Below are positions 25,170-34,419 of a DNA stretch of 64,000 bases, one piece after another. The stretch's first letter is position 1. Every line of letters begins with the position of its first letter. The notes under the pieces are model-generated. The model worked only from the letters and a program-made list of their open reading frames with translations, had not been told where the DNA came from and made no database searches. Made by a program: the position numbers and the translations under genes. The stretch spans positions 1 through 64,000 of the forward strand of contig JAGRPP010000012.1 of the NCBI GenBank assembly GCA_019449415.1, given 5' to 3'. The stretch comes from Geothrix sp. (GTDB taxonomy: Bacteria > Acidobacteriota > Holophagae > Holophagales > Holophagaceae).

Positions 25170-28100
25170 TCAGCTGAGGCTGGTTGCGATGACCTTCTCC
25201 TTGCTGAAGAACTCGAGGAGATCCCCTTCCTTCAGCAGGTCGAAGCCGTCGATGGCGATGCCGCAGTCGAGGCCGTTCTTCACTTCGGACACATCTTCCT
25301 TGAAGCGCTTCAGGCTCTTCAGGGCGCCCTCGAAGAGGGTCTCCTCGCCGCGCTTCACGCGGACCTTGTGGCTCTTCTGGACCTTGCCCTCGGTGACGAA
25401 GCAACCGGCGATGACGGTGCGGCCGATCTTGAAGAGCTGGCGCACCTCCGCCTGACCGTGCACGGTCTCCTTCTCGGTGGCGTCCAGCATGCCGACCATG
25501 GCCTGCTCGATCTCCTCGGTCACCTTGTAGATGATGTCGTGGAAGCGCAGATCCACGCCCTCTTCGCGGGCGAGTTCCTCGGTCTTCTTCTCGGCCTTGG
25601 TGTGGAAGCCGATGATGGTGGCCTTGGAGGCTTCGGCGAGCAGCACATCGTTCTCGGTGACGGTGCCGGCGGCGCTGTGGATGATGCGCACCCGGACCTT
25701 GTCGGTGCTGAGCCGTTCGAGCTGGCCCACCAGCGATTCCACCGAGCCCTGGGTGTCGGCCTTGATGATGAGCGCGAGCTCCTTGACCTGGCCGTCCTTG
25801 ATGGTGCTGAACAGGGTCTCCAGCGTGGCGCGCTGCTTGAGGTGGGCCGCCTGCTTGGCCTTCTCCTGGCGGAACGACACGATGGTGCGGGCCTTGGGCT
25901 CATCCTCGACCACCTGGAAGTTGTCGCCGGCGCTGGGCACTTCCTCGAAGCCGAGGATCTGCACGGCGCTGGAGGGACCGGCCTCGGTGACGCGCTGGCC
26001 CAGGTAGTCGAACATGGCGCGGACGCGGCCCATGGTGGCGCCGGCCACGAAGATGTCGCCGGCCCGGAGGGTGCCCCGCTGTACGAGGACCGTGGCCACG
26101 GGACCGCGGCCCCGGTCCAGGCGACCTTCGATGATGGATCCGGCGGCGGGACAGTCGTAGACCGCCTTGAGTTCCTTCAGATCCGCCACGAGGAGGAGCG
26201 TCTCGAGCAGCTCGTCGAGGCCCTGCTGGGTCTTGGCGCTGACGAGGACGGCGGGCACATCGCCGCCGTAGGCCTCGGTCTGGACGCTGTGCTGGAGCAG
26301 GCCCTGCTGGACCTTGTCCGGGTTGGCGCCGGGCTTGTCGATCTTGTTGATCGCCACGACCAGCGGCACATCCGCGGCCTTGGCGTGGTTGATGGACTCC
26401 ACGGTCTGGGGCATGACGCCGTCATCGGCGGCCACCACCAGGACGGCGATGTCCGTGACCTTGGCGCCACGGGCGCGCATCTTCGTGAAGGCTTCGTGGC
26501 CCGGGGTGTCGAGGAAGACCACCTTGCGCATTTCGCCGGTGTTCGGATCCTTCACATTCACATGGTAGGCGCCCACATGCTGCGTGATGCCGCCGGCTTC
26601 GCCCGCGGCCACCTTGGTCTTGCGGATGGCGTCCAGCAGCGAGGTCTTGCCGTGGTCGACATGGCCCATGATGGTGACGACCGGGGGCCGGGGCAGCTTC
26701 TCGCCCACCACCTCGCCGGACTCGTCCGCAGCGATCTGGACATCCTCCTCGAAGGACACGATGTCGGCGAGGAAGCCGAACTCGCGGGCGATGTCCTTGG
26801 CCATCTCGGTGTCGAGGGGCTGGTTGATCGTGGCGAAGATGCCCCGGTGAAGCAGCTTGGCCACCACATCCTTGGCGGGGCGGTTGCACTTCTCGGCGAG
26901 TTCCTTGACCGTCACGCCCTCGGAGAGCATGACGATGCCGATCTCTTCCTCGATGTACTCGCTGGCCACCTGCTGAGCGCGGGAGCGGGGCTGGCGGAGC
27001 TTGAGGTCGAGTTCCTCCTCCTTGCTCCGGACATAGCCGCCCTTCTTCTTCTTGCCACCCACATGGGCGCCGCGGCCGGGACCCTTCTGGCTGTTGGGAT
27101 CGATGGGACCCGAGGCCGGGATGGAGGGACCGCGACCGGGGCCGCCGGGACGGGAGCCCATGCCGGGACGGCCGGGGCCGCCGGGACGGGAGCCCATGCC
27201 GGGACGGCCGGGGCCGCCAGGACCGCCGGGGCGGCTACCGGGACCGCCGGGGCGGCTGCCGGGACCGCTGGGCCGGCTGCCGGGTGCAGGGCGGGCCTGG
27301 GGCAGCTGGATGTAGCGGGCGGGCTCCGTGGACCGGGGCGCCGGGGCCGGAGTATCCGAAGTCTTGATGCGGCTGAAGCCCTGGTCGGGCCTCATCTCCG
27401 TGATGGCGGGCGGGATGTAGGGACGCCGCGAGGGGGAGATCGGCGCGGGCGCCTCATGACGCACTTCGCCACGGCCCGTGTTGGTGGCCATCGGCAGGAC
27501 GGCCTTCTCCTTCTGGGGCATGCCGGAGCGCTGCACATTGCCGGGCACCGAAGCCTGGCCGGGCCGCTGCACCATGGGGCGGGCGCCTGCCTCGGGGCGG
27601 GGACCCGAGCCGGAAGGCGTTCCGGCCGGGCCGGGCTGGGCCGGGCGCGGCGCCGCCGGGCCTGTGGGACGCGCGGGGGGCAGCTGGATGTAGCGGGCAG
27701 GCTTCTCGTCCCGGGGAGCCTGGGCGGGGGCGCCCGTGGACACCTTCAAACGGGAGAAGGTCTCCTGCGGAGCTTCCACCTTGGCCGGGGCCGGGGCAGG
27801 CTCCGAGGCAGCCGGAGGCTGCGGGGCTGCGGGGGCCTCGGAGGGGGCGGCCGCTGAGTCAGCTCTGACGACCTTGGCTTCGGCCTGCGACACGGGGGCC
27901 GGGACGGCGGAAGGGGCCGCGGGCGCCGCGGGCTCGGCCTGAGGCTCGAGGCGGGGCTCCGGCCGGGGCTCGGCCTTCTTCACCAGCACCGCGGGGGCGG
28001 GCTTGGCGGGTTCGGGACGGGGCTCGGCCTCCGCCTTGGCGGGCGGCAGGTTCGGCGCCTTGACCACCTTCACGGCGGCGGAGGGCTTGTGGAGGGCGAG

Positions 28101-28283
28101 CGGCGGGGCCTCGGACTCTCCCTTGTGCTTGCCCTGGAAGGCCCGGCGGATCTGGTCGGCCTGGTCATCAGTGAGGTTGGAGCTATGGCTCTTCCCTTGG
28201 AGGCCCAGGCGCTTATCGGCGGCCTCGATGACCTCCTGATTGGCGACTCCGAGCTCTTTGGCGAGTTGGTTGATACGCAGCAT
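25170..28283 (-). CDS. infB: Translation initiation factor IF-2
   Basis: A 1037-residue GTPase that places initiator tRNA on the 30S subunit. It has an IF2-N domain (residues 1-50, [21 protein letters not shown]), a very long Ala/Pro/Gly-rich linker (50-420), a second IF2-N domain (455-505) and the G domain from about 535: [26 protein letters not shown]. Domains II-IV follow. The linker holds Gly-Pro-Arg repeats near 335-385 and a duplicated motif FSR[LI]K...[12 protein letters not shown] at 176-206 and 303-332. Third gene of the operon. Confidence 0.96.
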   Translation of the reverse strand: MLRINQLAKELGVANQEVIEAADKRLGLQGKSHSSNLTDDQADQIRRAFQGKHKGESEAPPLALHKPSAAVKVVKAPNLPPAKAEAEPRPEPAKPAPAVLVKKAEPRPEPRLEPQAEPAAPAAPSAVPAPVSQAEAKVVRADSAAAPSEAPAAPQPPAASEPAPAPAKVEAPQETFSRLKVSTGAPAQAPRDEKPARYIQLPPARPTGPAAPRPAQPGPAGTPSGSGPRPEAGARPMVQRPGQASVPGNVQRSGMPQKEKAVLPMATNTGRGEVRHEAPAPISPSRRPYIPPAITEMRPDQGFSRIKTSDTPAPAPRSTEPARYIQLPQARPAPGSRPSGPGSRPGGPGSRPGGPGGPGRPGMGSRPGGPGRPGMGSRPGGPGRGPSIPASGPIDPNSQKGPGRGAHVGGKKKKGGYVRSKEEELDLKLRQPRSRAQQVASEYIEEEIGIVMLSEGVTVKELAEKCNRPAKDVVAKLLHRGIFATINQPLDTEMAKDIAREFGFLADIVSFEEDVQIAADESGEVVGEKLPRPPVVTIMGHVDHGKTSLLDAIRKTKVAAGEAGGITQHVGAYHVNVKDPNTGEMRKVVFLDTPGHEAFTKMRARGAKVTDIAVLVVAADDGVMPQTVESINHAKAADVPLVVAINKIDKPGANPDKVQQGLLQHSVQTEAYGGDVPAVLVSAKTQQGLDELLETLLLVADLKELKAVYDCPAAGSIIEGRLDRGRGPVATVLVQRGTLRAGDIFVAGATMGRVRAMFDYLGQRVTEAGPSSAVQILGFEEVPSAGDNFQVVEDEPKARTIVSFRQEKAKQAAHLKQRATLETLFSTIKDGQVKELALIIKADTQGSVESLVGQLERLSTDKVRVRIIHSAAGTVTENDVLLAEASKATIIGFHTKAEKKTEELAREEGVDLRFHDIIYKVTEEIEQAMVGMLDATEKETVHGQAEVRQLFKIGRTVIAGCFVTEGKVQKSHKVRVKRGEETLFEGALKSLKRFKEDVSEVKNGLDCGIAIDGFDLLKEGDLLEFFSKEKVIATSLS

Positions 28284-28340
28284 GTAAGCGGACTACCTCG
28301 GCCTGGGGGTGGGGAACGGGAAGGGCTGCAGGACTACAGC

Positions 28341-29669
28341 CTACTCCCCGAAGTGAGCCTGCACGGCATCGATGAGACGGAAGGCCAGATCCTGATCCAT
28401 GCCCTCCACCTGCATCAGCTGCTCGGCAGTAACAGTGTAGAGGGATTTGACATCGGGGTAGCCGGCGGCGGCCAGACGGTCCGCGAGGGCCGCATCCAGA
28501 CCCTCGACCTGGATCGTGTCCTGGAGGGTGGAGGCGGGCGCGGCGGCCTCGGCGACCGGGGCGGCTTCGCTGCTGGCATCCGGCAAGGCCAGACCCATGG
28601 CGATCTCGGCCTCGCGGCGCTTGTCGGCCTCGCTGCGGACATCAATGTTCCAGCCCGTGAGCTTGGCGGCCAGGCGCACATTCTGGCCTCGCTTGCCGAT
28701 GGCGACGCTGAGCTGCTCGTCGTCGACGACCACTTCCACCCGGCGGCCCTCGGGATCCACCAGGTTCACGCGGATGGCCTTGGCCGGGTTCAGCGCATTG
28801 GCGATGAACTGGGCGGAGTCGTCGGAGTAGCGGACGATGTCGATCTTCTCGTTCTTCAGCTCGCGGATGATGGCCTGCACGCGGCTGCCCTTGAGGCCCA
28901 CGCAGGCGCCCACGGGATCGACATCGGGGTCGAGGCTGTGGACGGCCACCTTGGCGCGGTCGCCGGCCTCGCGGACGCAGTTGCGGATGACCACGGTGCC
29001 GTCATGGATCTCGGGGACTTCGTTCTCGAAGAGCTTGATGAGCAGCCGCGGATCGGTGCGGCTGACCTGCACCTGGGGATCCTTGGCGCTGCGGTCCACG
29101 CTGACGATGACGACCTTGATGCGCTGGCCCTTGTCGAAGCGGTCGCCGCGCAACGCCTCGCTGCGGCGCAGCATGGCCTCCACGCGGTCGATCTCGAGGA
29201 TGATGGCGCTCTTCTCGAAGCGCTTCACCTCGGCCACCACCACCTCGCCGATGCGGTCGGCGAACTCGGTGAAGATGCGCTCGCGCTCGGCCTCGCGGAC
29301 CTTCTGCACCAGCACCTGCTTGGCGGCCTGGGCGGCGATGCGGCCCAGCTGGCTGGTGTCCTGGGGCAGCCAGAGCGTGTCGCCCTCGGCGGCATCGGGG
29401 TTCAGCTGCTGGGCTTCCGCCAGGCTGATCTCCAGATCCTCTTCCTCGACCTCGGCCACCACCTGCTTCAGGGCGTAGACATGGAACTCGCCGGTCTCCC
29501 GGTCCATCTGGGCCTGGAAGTTGCCGTAGAAATCCTGGGCATTGAAGTACTTGTCCGCGGCCTTGGCCAGGGCCTCCTCCACCGCTGCGAACACATCTTC
29601 TTCGGGAATCCCCTTTTCAGCGGCGATCATCTTCACGCTGTCGAAAAAGGTCGTTGCCACATTCGCCAT
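28341..29669 (-). CDS. nusA: Transcription termination/antitermination protein NusA
   Basis: A 442-residue RNA polymerase-binding factor. Its N-terminal domain (about 1-125) is followed by S1 ([21 protein letters not shown]..., about 130-200). KH1 and KH2 follow ([26 protein letters not shown] and [23 protein letters not shown]). A C-terminal helix-hairpin-helix module ([40 protein letters not shown]) follows an Ala-rich linker. It lies between rimP (one-base gap) and infB (57 bases). Confidence 0.96.
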   Translation of the reverse strand: MANVATTFFDSVKMIAAEKGIPEEDVFAAVEEALAKAADKYFNAQDFYGNFQAQMDRETGEFHVYALKQVVAEVEEEDLEISLAEAQQLNPDAAEGDTLWLPQDTSQLGRIAAQAAKQVLVQKVREAERERIFTEFADRIGEVVVAEVKRFEKSAIILEIDRVEAMLRRSEALRGDRFDKGQRIKVVIVSVDRSAKDPQVQVSRTDPRLLIKLFENEVPEIHDGTVVIRNCVREAGDRAKVAVHSLDPDVDPVGACVGLKGSRVQAIIRELKNEKIDIVRYSDDSAQFIANALNPAKAIRVNLVDPEGRRVEVVVDDEQLSVAIGKRGQNVRLAAKLTGWNIDVRSEADKRREAEIAMGLALPDASSEAAPVAEAAAPASTLQDTIQVEGLDAALADRLAAAGYPDVKSLYTVTAEQLMQVEGMDQDLAFRLIDAVQAHFGE

Positions 29670-29670
29670 C

Positions 29671-30240
29671 TCAGGCCTCCTCGTCCTCGACGGCGCTTGT
29701 CTCTACGCCATCGGCATCCGGTAGTTCAGTCAAACGGGCGGCCAGGTGCTTGGGCCGCGGGGTCTTTTCCTCGTCGAAGGGCGCCAGCCGGGCCTTCTGG
29801 ATGGCCTCAACCGGAATGGTCTTCAGGACGCCGTCCTCCTCGAGGGTGACGCTGCCATCGGCCACGGGGCCGATCCAGCCCTTGAAGCGCTTCTGGCCAT
29901 TGATGGGGGCGGCGGTCTGCACGCGGCAGAGCCGCCCGGCAAAGCGGCGGAAGTGGTCGGCCTTGACCAGGGGGCGCTCCATGCCGGGGCTGCTGACTTC
30001 CACGCCGAGCTTCTCGCGCAGGTCGGGAAACTCCACATCCATCCAGAGAGCCAGGCCTTCGTGGGCGGTGGTGCAGTCGTCCAGGGTGACCTTGCGCCGG
30101 CTGGTCTCGGCATCCAGGTGATCGATGTAGAGCCGCAGCACTTCGTCCCGGCCCTCGCGGGCGGTCTCCAGGTGCACCAGCTCGTAGCCCAGCAGGGCCA
30201 GCTGGCGTTCGAGGGGAGGCTGGACTTTCTTCAGATCCAC
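29671..30240 (-). CDS. rimP: Ribosome maturation factor RimP
   Basis: A 189-residue 30S assembly factor. N-terminal ERQLALLGYELVHLETAREGRDEVLRLYID and the signature VTLDDCTTAHEGLALWMDVEFPDLREKLGVEVSSPGMERPL are clear; a C-terminal SH3-like domain follows. The start is taken as GTG (VDLKKVQ) because GGAG lies five bases upstream. The longer in-frame extension would run through a terminator hairpin. First gene of rimP-nusA-infB. Confidence 0.92.
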   Translation of the reverse strand: MDLKKVQPPLERQLALLGYELVHLETAREGRDEVLRLYIDHLDAETSRRKVTLDDCTTAHEGLALWMDVEFPDLREKLGVEVSSPGMERPLVKADHFRRFAGRLCRVQTAAPINGQKRFKGWIGPVADGSVTLEEDGVLKTIPVEAIQKARLAPFDEEKTPRPKHLAARLTELPDADGVETSAVEDEEA

Positions 30241-30260
30241 TGAGGCTCCGGTTGAACAAC

Positions 30261-30283
30261 AAAAAAGGTGGGCCGAACCCACC
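30261..30283 (-). terminator. Terminator/attenuator hairpin in the rimP leader
   Basis: On the minus strand GGTGGG-TTCGG-CCCACC is followed directly by TTTTTT, a textbook intrinsic terminator. It ends 20 bases before the rimP start codon and no minus-strand gene lies upstream within the spacer. It therefore interrupts the operon's own leader and may attenuate rimP-nusA-infB. Confidence 0.8.
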
Positions 30284-30383
30284 CAGTCTTGGCACCCGAG
30301 ACCGGGAGGCCATGGCCGAATTGAATGGCAAGTCTAGCGCTCATTCCCAGGAATCTCAAGGCGAGTTAATGGGGCTGCGCTCT

Positions 30384-30466
30384 CCGGGGGTTCTCCCCGC
30401 CACGCTCGTGTGGCGGGGAGAACCCCCGGACCCCCGCGCCTTGGCTCGGCGGAGCCGTGCCAAGGC
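30384..30466. repeat. Tandem long hairpins in the rimP-folD spacer
   Basis: A perfect 20 bp inverted repeat (30384-30403 with 30410-30429, loop GCTCGT) is followed eight bases later by a second hairpin (30438-30466). The second is two 8 and 4 bp stems split by a T-T mismatch, with loop GGA. They occupy the 347 bp spacer (30241-30587) between divergent rimP and folD. No tRNA or coding region is visible there. The design resembles REP-type palindromic repeats. Confidence 0.65.
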
Positions 30467-30587
30467 TTGATCCCTCGAGGGGCCCCGCGGCGCGAATCTG
30501 CGAGCCGGCCTTGGCAAGCTGTGACCCTGCTTAAATTCTTGATGAGGGCCACAGGCACGCTGGGCTTCAATGGAGGCTGGGGGACTC

Positions 30588-31496
30588 ATGGCCACCATCC
30601 TGGACGGCAAGGCGCACGCGGACCGCATGCTGGAGGCGGTGCGCCTCGGGGTCGAGGCCCGAAAGGCGGGGGGGCTCCGGGCCCCCGGGCTGGCGGTGGT
30701 GCTGGTGGGCGACGACCCGGCCAGCCAGGTTTATGTGCGCAACAAGTCCGCCGCCTGCGCCAAGGTCGGCATCACCTCCCTGGAGCATCGGCTACCCGCG
30801 GAGACTCCCCAGGCGGAGCTGGACGCCCTGATCGACCGCCTGAACGCTGATCCGGAGGTGGACGGCATCCTGGTGCAGCTGCCCCTGCCCAAGGGGCTGG
30901 ATTCCAAGCGGGCCCTGCACCGCATCAGCCCGGCTAAGGATGTGGACGGCTTTCATCCCGTGAACCAGGGCCTGCTGCTGGAGGGCCTGCCGGGCCTGCG
31001 TCCCTGTACGCCCAGCGCCTGCATGTCGCTGCTGGCCCACCATGGCGTGGACCTCAAGGGCCTGCGGGCCGTGGTGCTGGGCCGCAGCGAGATCGTGGGC
31101 AAGCCCATGGCCCTCATGCTGCTGGAGCAGCACGCCACCGTGACCATCGCCCACAGCCGAACGAGGGACCTGCCGGCGGTCTGCCGGGAAGCCGACCTGC
31201 TGGTGGCCGCCGTGGGCCGCCCCGGTCTGGTGGAGGGCTCCTGGATCAAGCCCGGCGCCGTGGTGGTGGATGTGGGCATCAACCGGATCGAGGATGAGGC
31301 CTTGGGCGCCCGGATTTTCGCGGCCGAGCCGAAAAAGCTGGAGACCCTCCGGGCCAAGGGCGCCGTGCTCTGCGGCGATGTGCGCTTCGGCGAGGCCATG
31401 CAGGTGGCTTCGGCTGTGACGCCGGTGCCGGGCGGCGTGGGGCCCCTGACCATCGCCGGGCTCCTGACCAATACGCTGCAGGCGGCGAACGGCTGA
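30588..31496 (+). CDS. folD: Bifunctional methylenetetrahydrofolate dehydrogenase/cyclohydrolase FolD
   Basis: A 302-residue enzyme that interconverts 5,10-methylene- and 10-formyl-tetrahydrofolate. Key motifs: [23 protein letters not shown] (Tyr and Lys of the active site), [54 protein letters not shown] (dinucleotide binding) and [16 protein letters not shown]. Start MATILDG is chosen over an ATG six codons upstream because family members begin at this point. It is convergent with the TonB receptor gene, four bases apart. Confidence 0.96.
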   Translation: MATILDGKAHADRMLEAVRLGVEARKAGGLRAPGLAVVLVGDDPASQVYVRNKSAACAKVGITSLEHRLPAETPQAELDALIDRLNADPEVDGILVQLPLPKGLDSKRALHRISPAKDVDGFHPVNQGLLLEGLPGLRPCTPSACMSLLAHHGVDLKGLRAVVLGRSEIVGKPMALMLLEQHATVTIAHSRTRDLPAVCREADLLVAAVGRPGLVEGSWIKPGAVVVDVGINRIEDEALGARIFAAEPKKLETLRAKGAVLCGDVRFGEAMQVASAVTPVPGGVGPLTIAGLLTNTLQAANG

Positions 31497-31500
31497 GGCT

Positions 31501-33579
31501 TCAGAACCGCCAGACCAGGTCCAGGTTCACCATCCGGTCATTGGCGGGAAGGGGGGCGTGGGCGCCGTAGTAGGGCTGGAGGATGGGGTAGTTGGCGGCT
31601 CCCAGGTTGCTGGCGGACAGCCGCGCCTCGGTGCCGGTGCCCAGCCACTCCTTCCAGGTCAGGGCCAGGTTGACGATGACCCGGCCTGGCTGGGGGGCGC
31701 TCTCGACCAGGTTGGGCAGGAGGTCATCCGGGGCGATGCCGGACTGGGCCGAGCGGGCGGTCTGGCCCTCCCGGGCCGAGGCGTAGAGCAGGCTCGGGGC
31801 CACCTGCACGGGGCCGAGGCGGAGGTAGGCGCCCACATTCACCTTCAGGGGGGAGATGCCCAGGAAGGCGTTGCCGCCGCTGCCGAGGAAGAAGGGATCC
31901 ACCTGCCCATCGGGGCGGGTGTAGCTGAGGTTCGCGAAACCGCCCCAGGTCTGGTTCCGGACCTCCAGGCTGGCCTCGAGCCCCTTCGAGTGGGTGGAGC
32001 CCGCGTTCACATAGTAGATGTTGTAGTTGTCCAGGCCGAAGGAGATGGAGCGGGTCACGCTCATGCGGTAGAGGTTCAGGCGGACGACGGAGCTGCCATT
32101 CAGCCGCCAGCCCAGTTCCAGCTCGCGGCTGCGGATGATCTCGGGTCGCAGGTAGCCCTTGAAGGCGAAGAAGGTGCTGTAGGTCTGGAAGAGGGTCGGG
32201 CTCCGGAAGGCCTCGCCGTAGAGCAGCTTCGCGTTGAAGCGGCCCTGCACGAAGGTGAGTCCCAGCCTGGGCGCAAAGGCGTTGGACAGGTCGCTGTCCT
32301 CGTAGCGGCCCCCGGCCGTCAGCCCGAAGGCGCCGGCCTGCTGGGTGTACTGGAGATAGCCGTACCGAGTCTGGAGGGTCTGCTGGGGCAGGAGGACCGT
32401 CGGATCCTTCGGATCGCGGAGCGCGCCCTGGTTCTGGAGATCCACGCTGCGCTCGCGGTCCTGGATCAGGCCGCCGCCGGCGATGAGCACGCCGGGGTAG
32501 GGCAGGTTCCAGTGCAGGGAGGCGTCCAGGATGAAGCGGCTGCGCTCCGTTCCCGAATGGTTCACGCCGTTGGAGTTGTGATCCTGGGGGAAGACCGAGC
32601 CGCCGGTGTTCTCCAGGAGCTCGCCCCGGGTCTCGAGACTGAGGCCATGGTCGAAGGCGAAGCTGCGCTGGACCCGGATCCCCTGGACGATCCGTGAGGC
32701 CGTCCCCAGCGTTCCCGGGGGCAGGCCGGGCAGCACGGGGTTGCCGTTGCCGGATCCGCCCCCGTCCACCTGCGCCTCCTGGAAGGCGGCCCGGACCAGA
32801 TGCACCGAGGTGCCCAGGGCGCGCACCTCACCGAAGAGGTTGGTGACCTCCCGGCGGGTGTTGCCCTGGTCCTGGCTGAAGCTCCGGCCGGTGAAGAAGG
32901 TATCCACATAGGGCTGGCGGCTGAAGGGGCTGGACTGGTACCCCACATTCAGGGAGATGGCCGCCCCATTGGAGAACTGGCCGTTGGTGACCAGGAAGCC
33001 CCCGCCACCGAAGTTGCCGGCGCCGAGGCTGCTGCCCCGCAGGGTGAACCGGCCGGCCTCGGGATCCTCCGCCGAGCGGGTGATGAGGTTGATGACGGCG
33101 GCGCCCGCGAACTGCCCGTAGATGGCGCTGCCGGGACCCCGGATCACCTCCACCCGTTCGATAAGTTCCGCGGGGTAGCTGCCGTAGTAGTTCACATTCC
33201 CGTTGTGGAGGGGGCTCACCTGGATGCCGTTGACCATCAGGAGGGCCTTGCCCTCGTGGGCCCAGATGCCGCGCTCGGCCAGCCCGATGAGGGCCGTGCC
33301 GTCGTTCCCGAAGTCGAAGCCGGGCAGCGTGCGGAGGATGTCGGCCAGCTCGCGCCACCCGTACCGCTCGATGTCCGTCCGCGTGACCACGGAGACCGCA
33401 GAAGGGGCCTCCTCCTGGTTCTGCTGGAGGCGGCTGGCGATGATGACGGGGGTGTTCAGCAGGCGGGCCATGTCGTCGGGCTGCTGGCCGGGCGGGAGCG
33501 GGTCCTGACCCAGGAGCGGCAGCGAGAGCAGGGGGAGCAGGCGGGCGCGCGGCACCAGACCTCCGGTCAAGGGATTCAT
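31501..33579 (-). CDS. TonB-dependent outer-membrane receptor
   Basis: A 692-residue receptor. An Sec signal (ARLLPLLSLPLLGQ) precedes the plug domain: APSAVSVVTRTDIERYGWRELADILRTLPGFDF, RGIWAHEGKALLMVNGIQVSPL, ELIERVEVIRGPGSAIYGQFAGAAVINLITR. The rest is an Arg/Tyr/Gly-rich beta barrel ending in NLDLVWRF, with the terminal aromatic needed for BAM insertion. No TonB box can be fixed confidently. It diverges from yfiR across 260 bp that hold no riboswitch I recognise. Ligand unknown; its partner genes suggest a signalling role. Confidence 0.92.
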   Translation of the reverse strand: MNPLTGGLVPRARLLPLLSLPLLGQDPLPPGQQPDDMARLLNTPVIIASRLQQNQEEAPSAVSVVTRTDIERYGWRELADILRTLPGFDFGNDGTALIGLAERGIWAHEGKALLMVNGIQVSPLHNGNVNYYGSYPAELIERVEVIRGPGSAIYGQFAGAAVINLITRSAEDPEAGRFTLRGSSLGAGNFGGGGFLVTNGQFSNGAAISLNVGYQSSPFSRQPYVDTFFTGRSFSQDQGNTRREVTNLFGEVRALGTSVHLVRAAFQEAQVDGGGSGNGNPVLPGLPPGTLGTASRIVQGIRVQRSFAFDHGLSLETRGELLENTGGSVFPQDHNSNGVNHSGTERSRFILDASLHWNLPYPGVLIAGGGLIQDRERSVDLQNQGALRDPKDPTVLLPQQTLQTRYGYLQYTQQAGAFGLTAGGRYEDSDLSNAFAPRLGLTFVQGRFNAKLLYGEAFRSPTLFQTYSTFFAFKGYLRPEIIRSRELELGWRLNGSSVVRLNLYRMSVTRSISFGLDNYNIYYVNAGSTHSKGLEASLEVRNQTWGGFANLSYTRPDGQVDPFFLGSGGNAFLGISPLKVNVGAYLRLGPVQVAPSLLYASAREGQTARSAQSGIAPDDLLPNLVESAPQPGRVIVNLALTWKEWLGTGTEARLSASNLGAANYPILQPYYGAHAPLPANDRMVNLDLVWRF

Positions 33580-33839
33580 ATGGATCTCTTTCGGTAGTTC
33601 AACATGGAATCCATGAATCCCGACGCCGAATCCCGACATCGGGGGCTGGAATCAAGTCCGGGTCCGGGCCCGCCGAAACAGGGGGGAATCCCGGTTCCAT
33701 GCAGGCCACCCGAAGTCTTTTCCGGGCAAATCCTGCGATCCGGTCTCAGGCACTTCCCTAACTTTTATCCAGCAGCCCACCCCATGCGTCCATGGACCGA
33801 TCCCATGAACATGAAGCCTGACCGTGCCCGGGCGGTTTC

Positions 33840-34385
33840 ATGAGACGCACCTCCGCCTACCTGGCGCTGACGACCGTGGTGGTCGGAACTCCCCCGCTCG
33901 AGGCCCAGGCTCCCGTGCCGGAGTACGCGCTGAAGGCCGAGGTCCTCCTCAAGGTGCTCTCCTATGTGCAGTGGCCGGCGGGCCCGGAGCCGGCGGGGTG
34001 GCCCATCGACATCGTGGTGGTGGGGAAATCGCCATTCGGGACTTACCTCGATGACTACGCCCGCGCCCGCACCATCCAGCGCCGCCCGATCCGCATCCGC
34101 TACCAGGCGAAGGCGGCCGATATGGGGCCCTGTCACGCGATCTTCATCTGCCGTTCGGAGGCGGGCCGCGCCGATGCGGTCCTGGCCTGGGCGAGGAACC
34201 ACCAGGTGCTGACGGTCTCCGACGACGAGGGCCTCGCCCGGCGCGGGGTGATGGTGAACCTGGTCCTGGAGGGCCACCTCGTCCGCCTGGCCGTGAGTCC
34301 CAGCGCCGCCGCCGCCGCCGGGATCACCCTCACCCGCCTGCTCCCGTACACTCGGATTCTTCCCCCGGCCCGACCCATCCCCTGA
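33840..34385 (+). CDS. YfiR family (DUF4154) periplasmic protein
   Basis: A 181-residue exported protein with signal peptide cleaved after EAQA. The mature start PEYALKAEVLLKVLSYVQWPAG is the conserved YfiR opening. IDIVVVGKSPFG, MGPCHAIFICRSEAG, VLTVSDDEGLARRGVMVNLVLEG and the closing AGITLTRLLPYTRIL match the family. In Pseudomonas YfiR sequesters the CHASE8 domain of YfiN. Here the next gene, 34 bases downstream, encodes a CHASE8-type kinase, so YfiR probably regulates that kinase from the periplasm. Confidence 0.88.
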   Translation: MRRTSAYLALTTVVVGTPPLEAQAPVPEYALKAEVLLKVLSYVQWPAGPEPAGWPIDIVVVGKSPFGTYLDDYARARTIQRRPIRIRYQAKAADMGPCHAIFICRSEAGRADAVLAWARNHQVLTVSDDEGLARRGVMVNLVLEGHLVRLAVSPSAAAAAGITLTRLLPYTRILPPARPIP

Positions 34386-34419
34386 CACTCCTCGACGCGC
34401 CACGCCACCGGAGCCGTTT

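Noticed and set aside
25368..27857. An 829-codon plus-strand frame opposite infB
   Set aside because: It is the antisense of infB. It has no recognisable motif and no ribosome-binding site.
33580..33839. Possible cobalamin riboswitch upstream of the TonB receptor
   Set aside because: None of the conserved B12-box elements is present on either strand.
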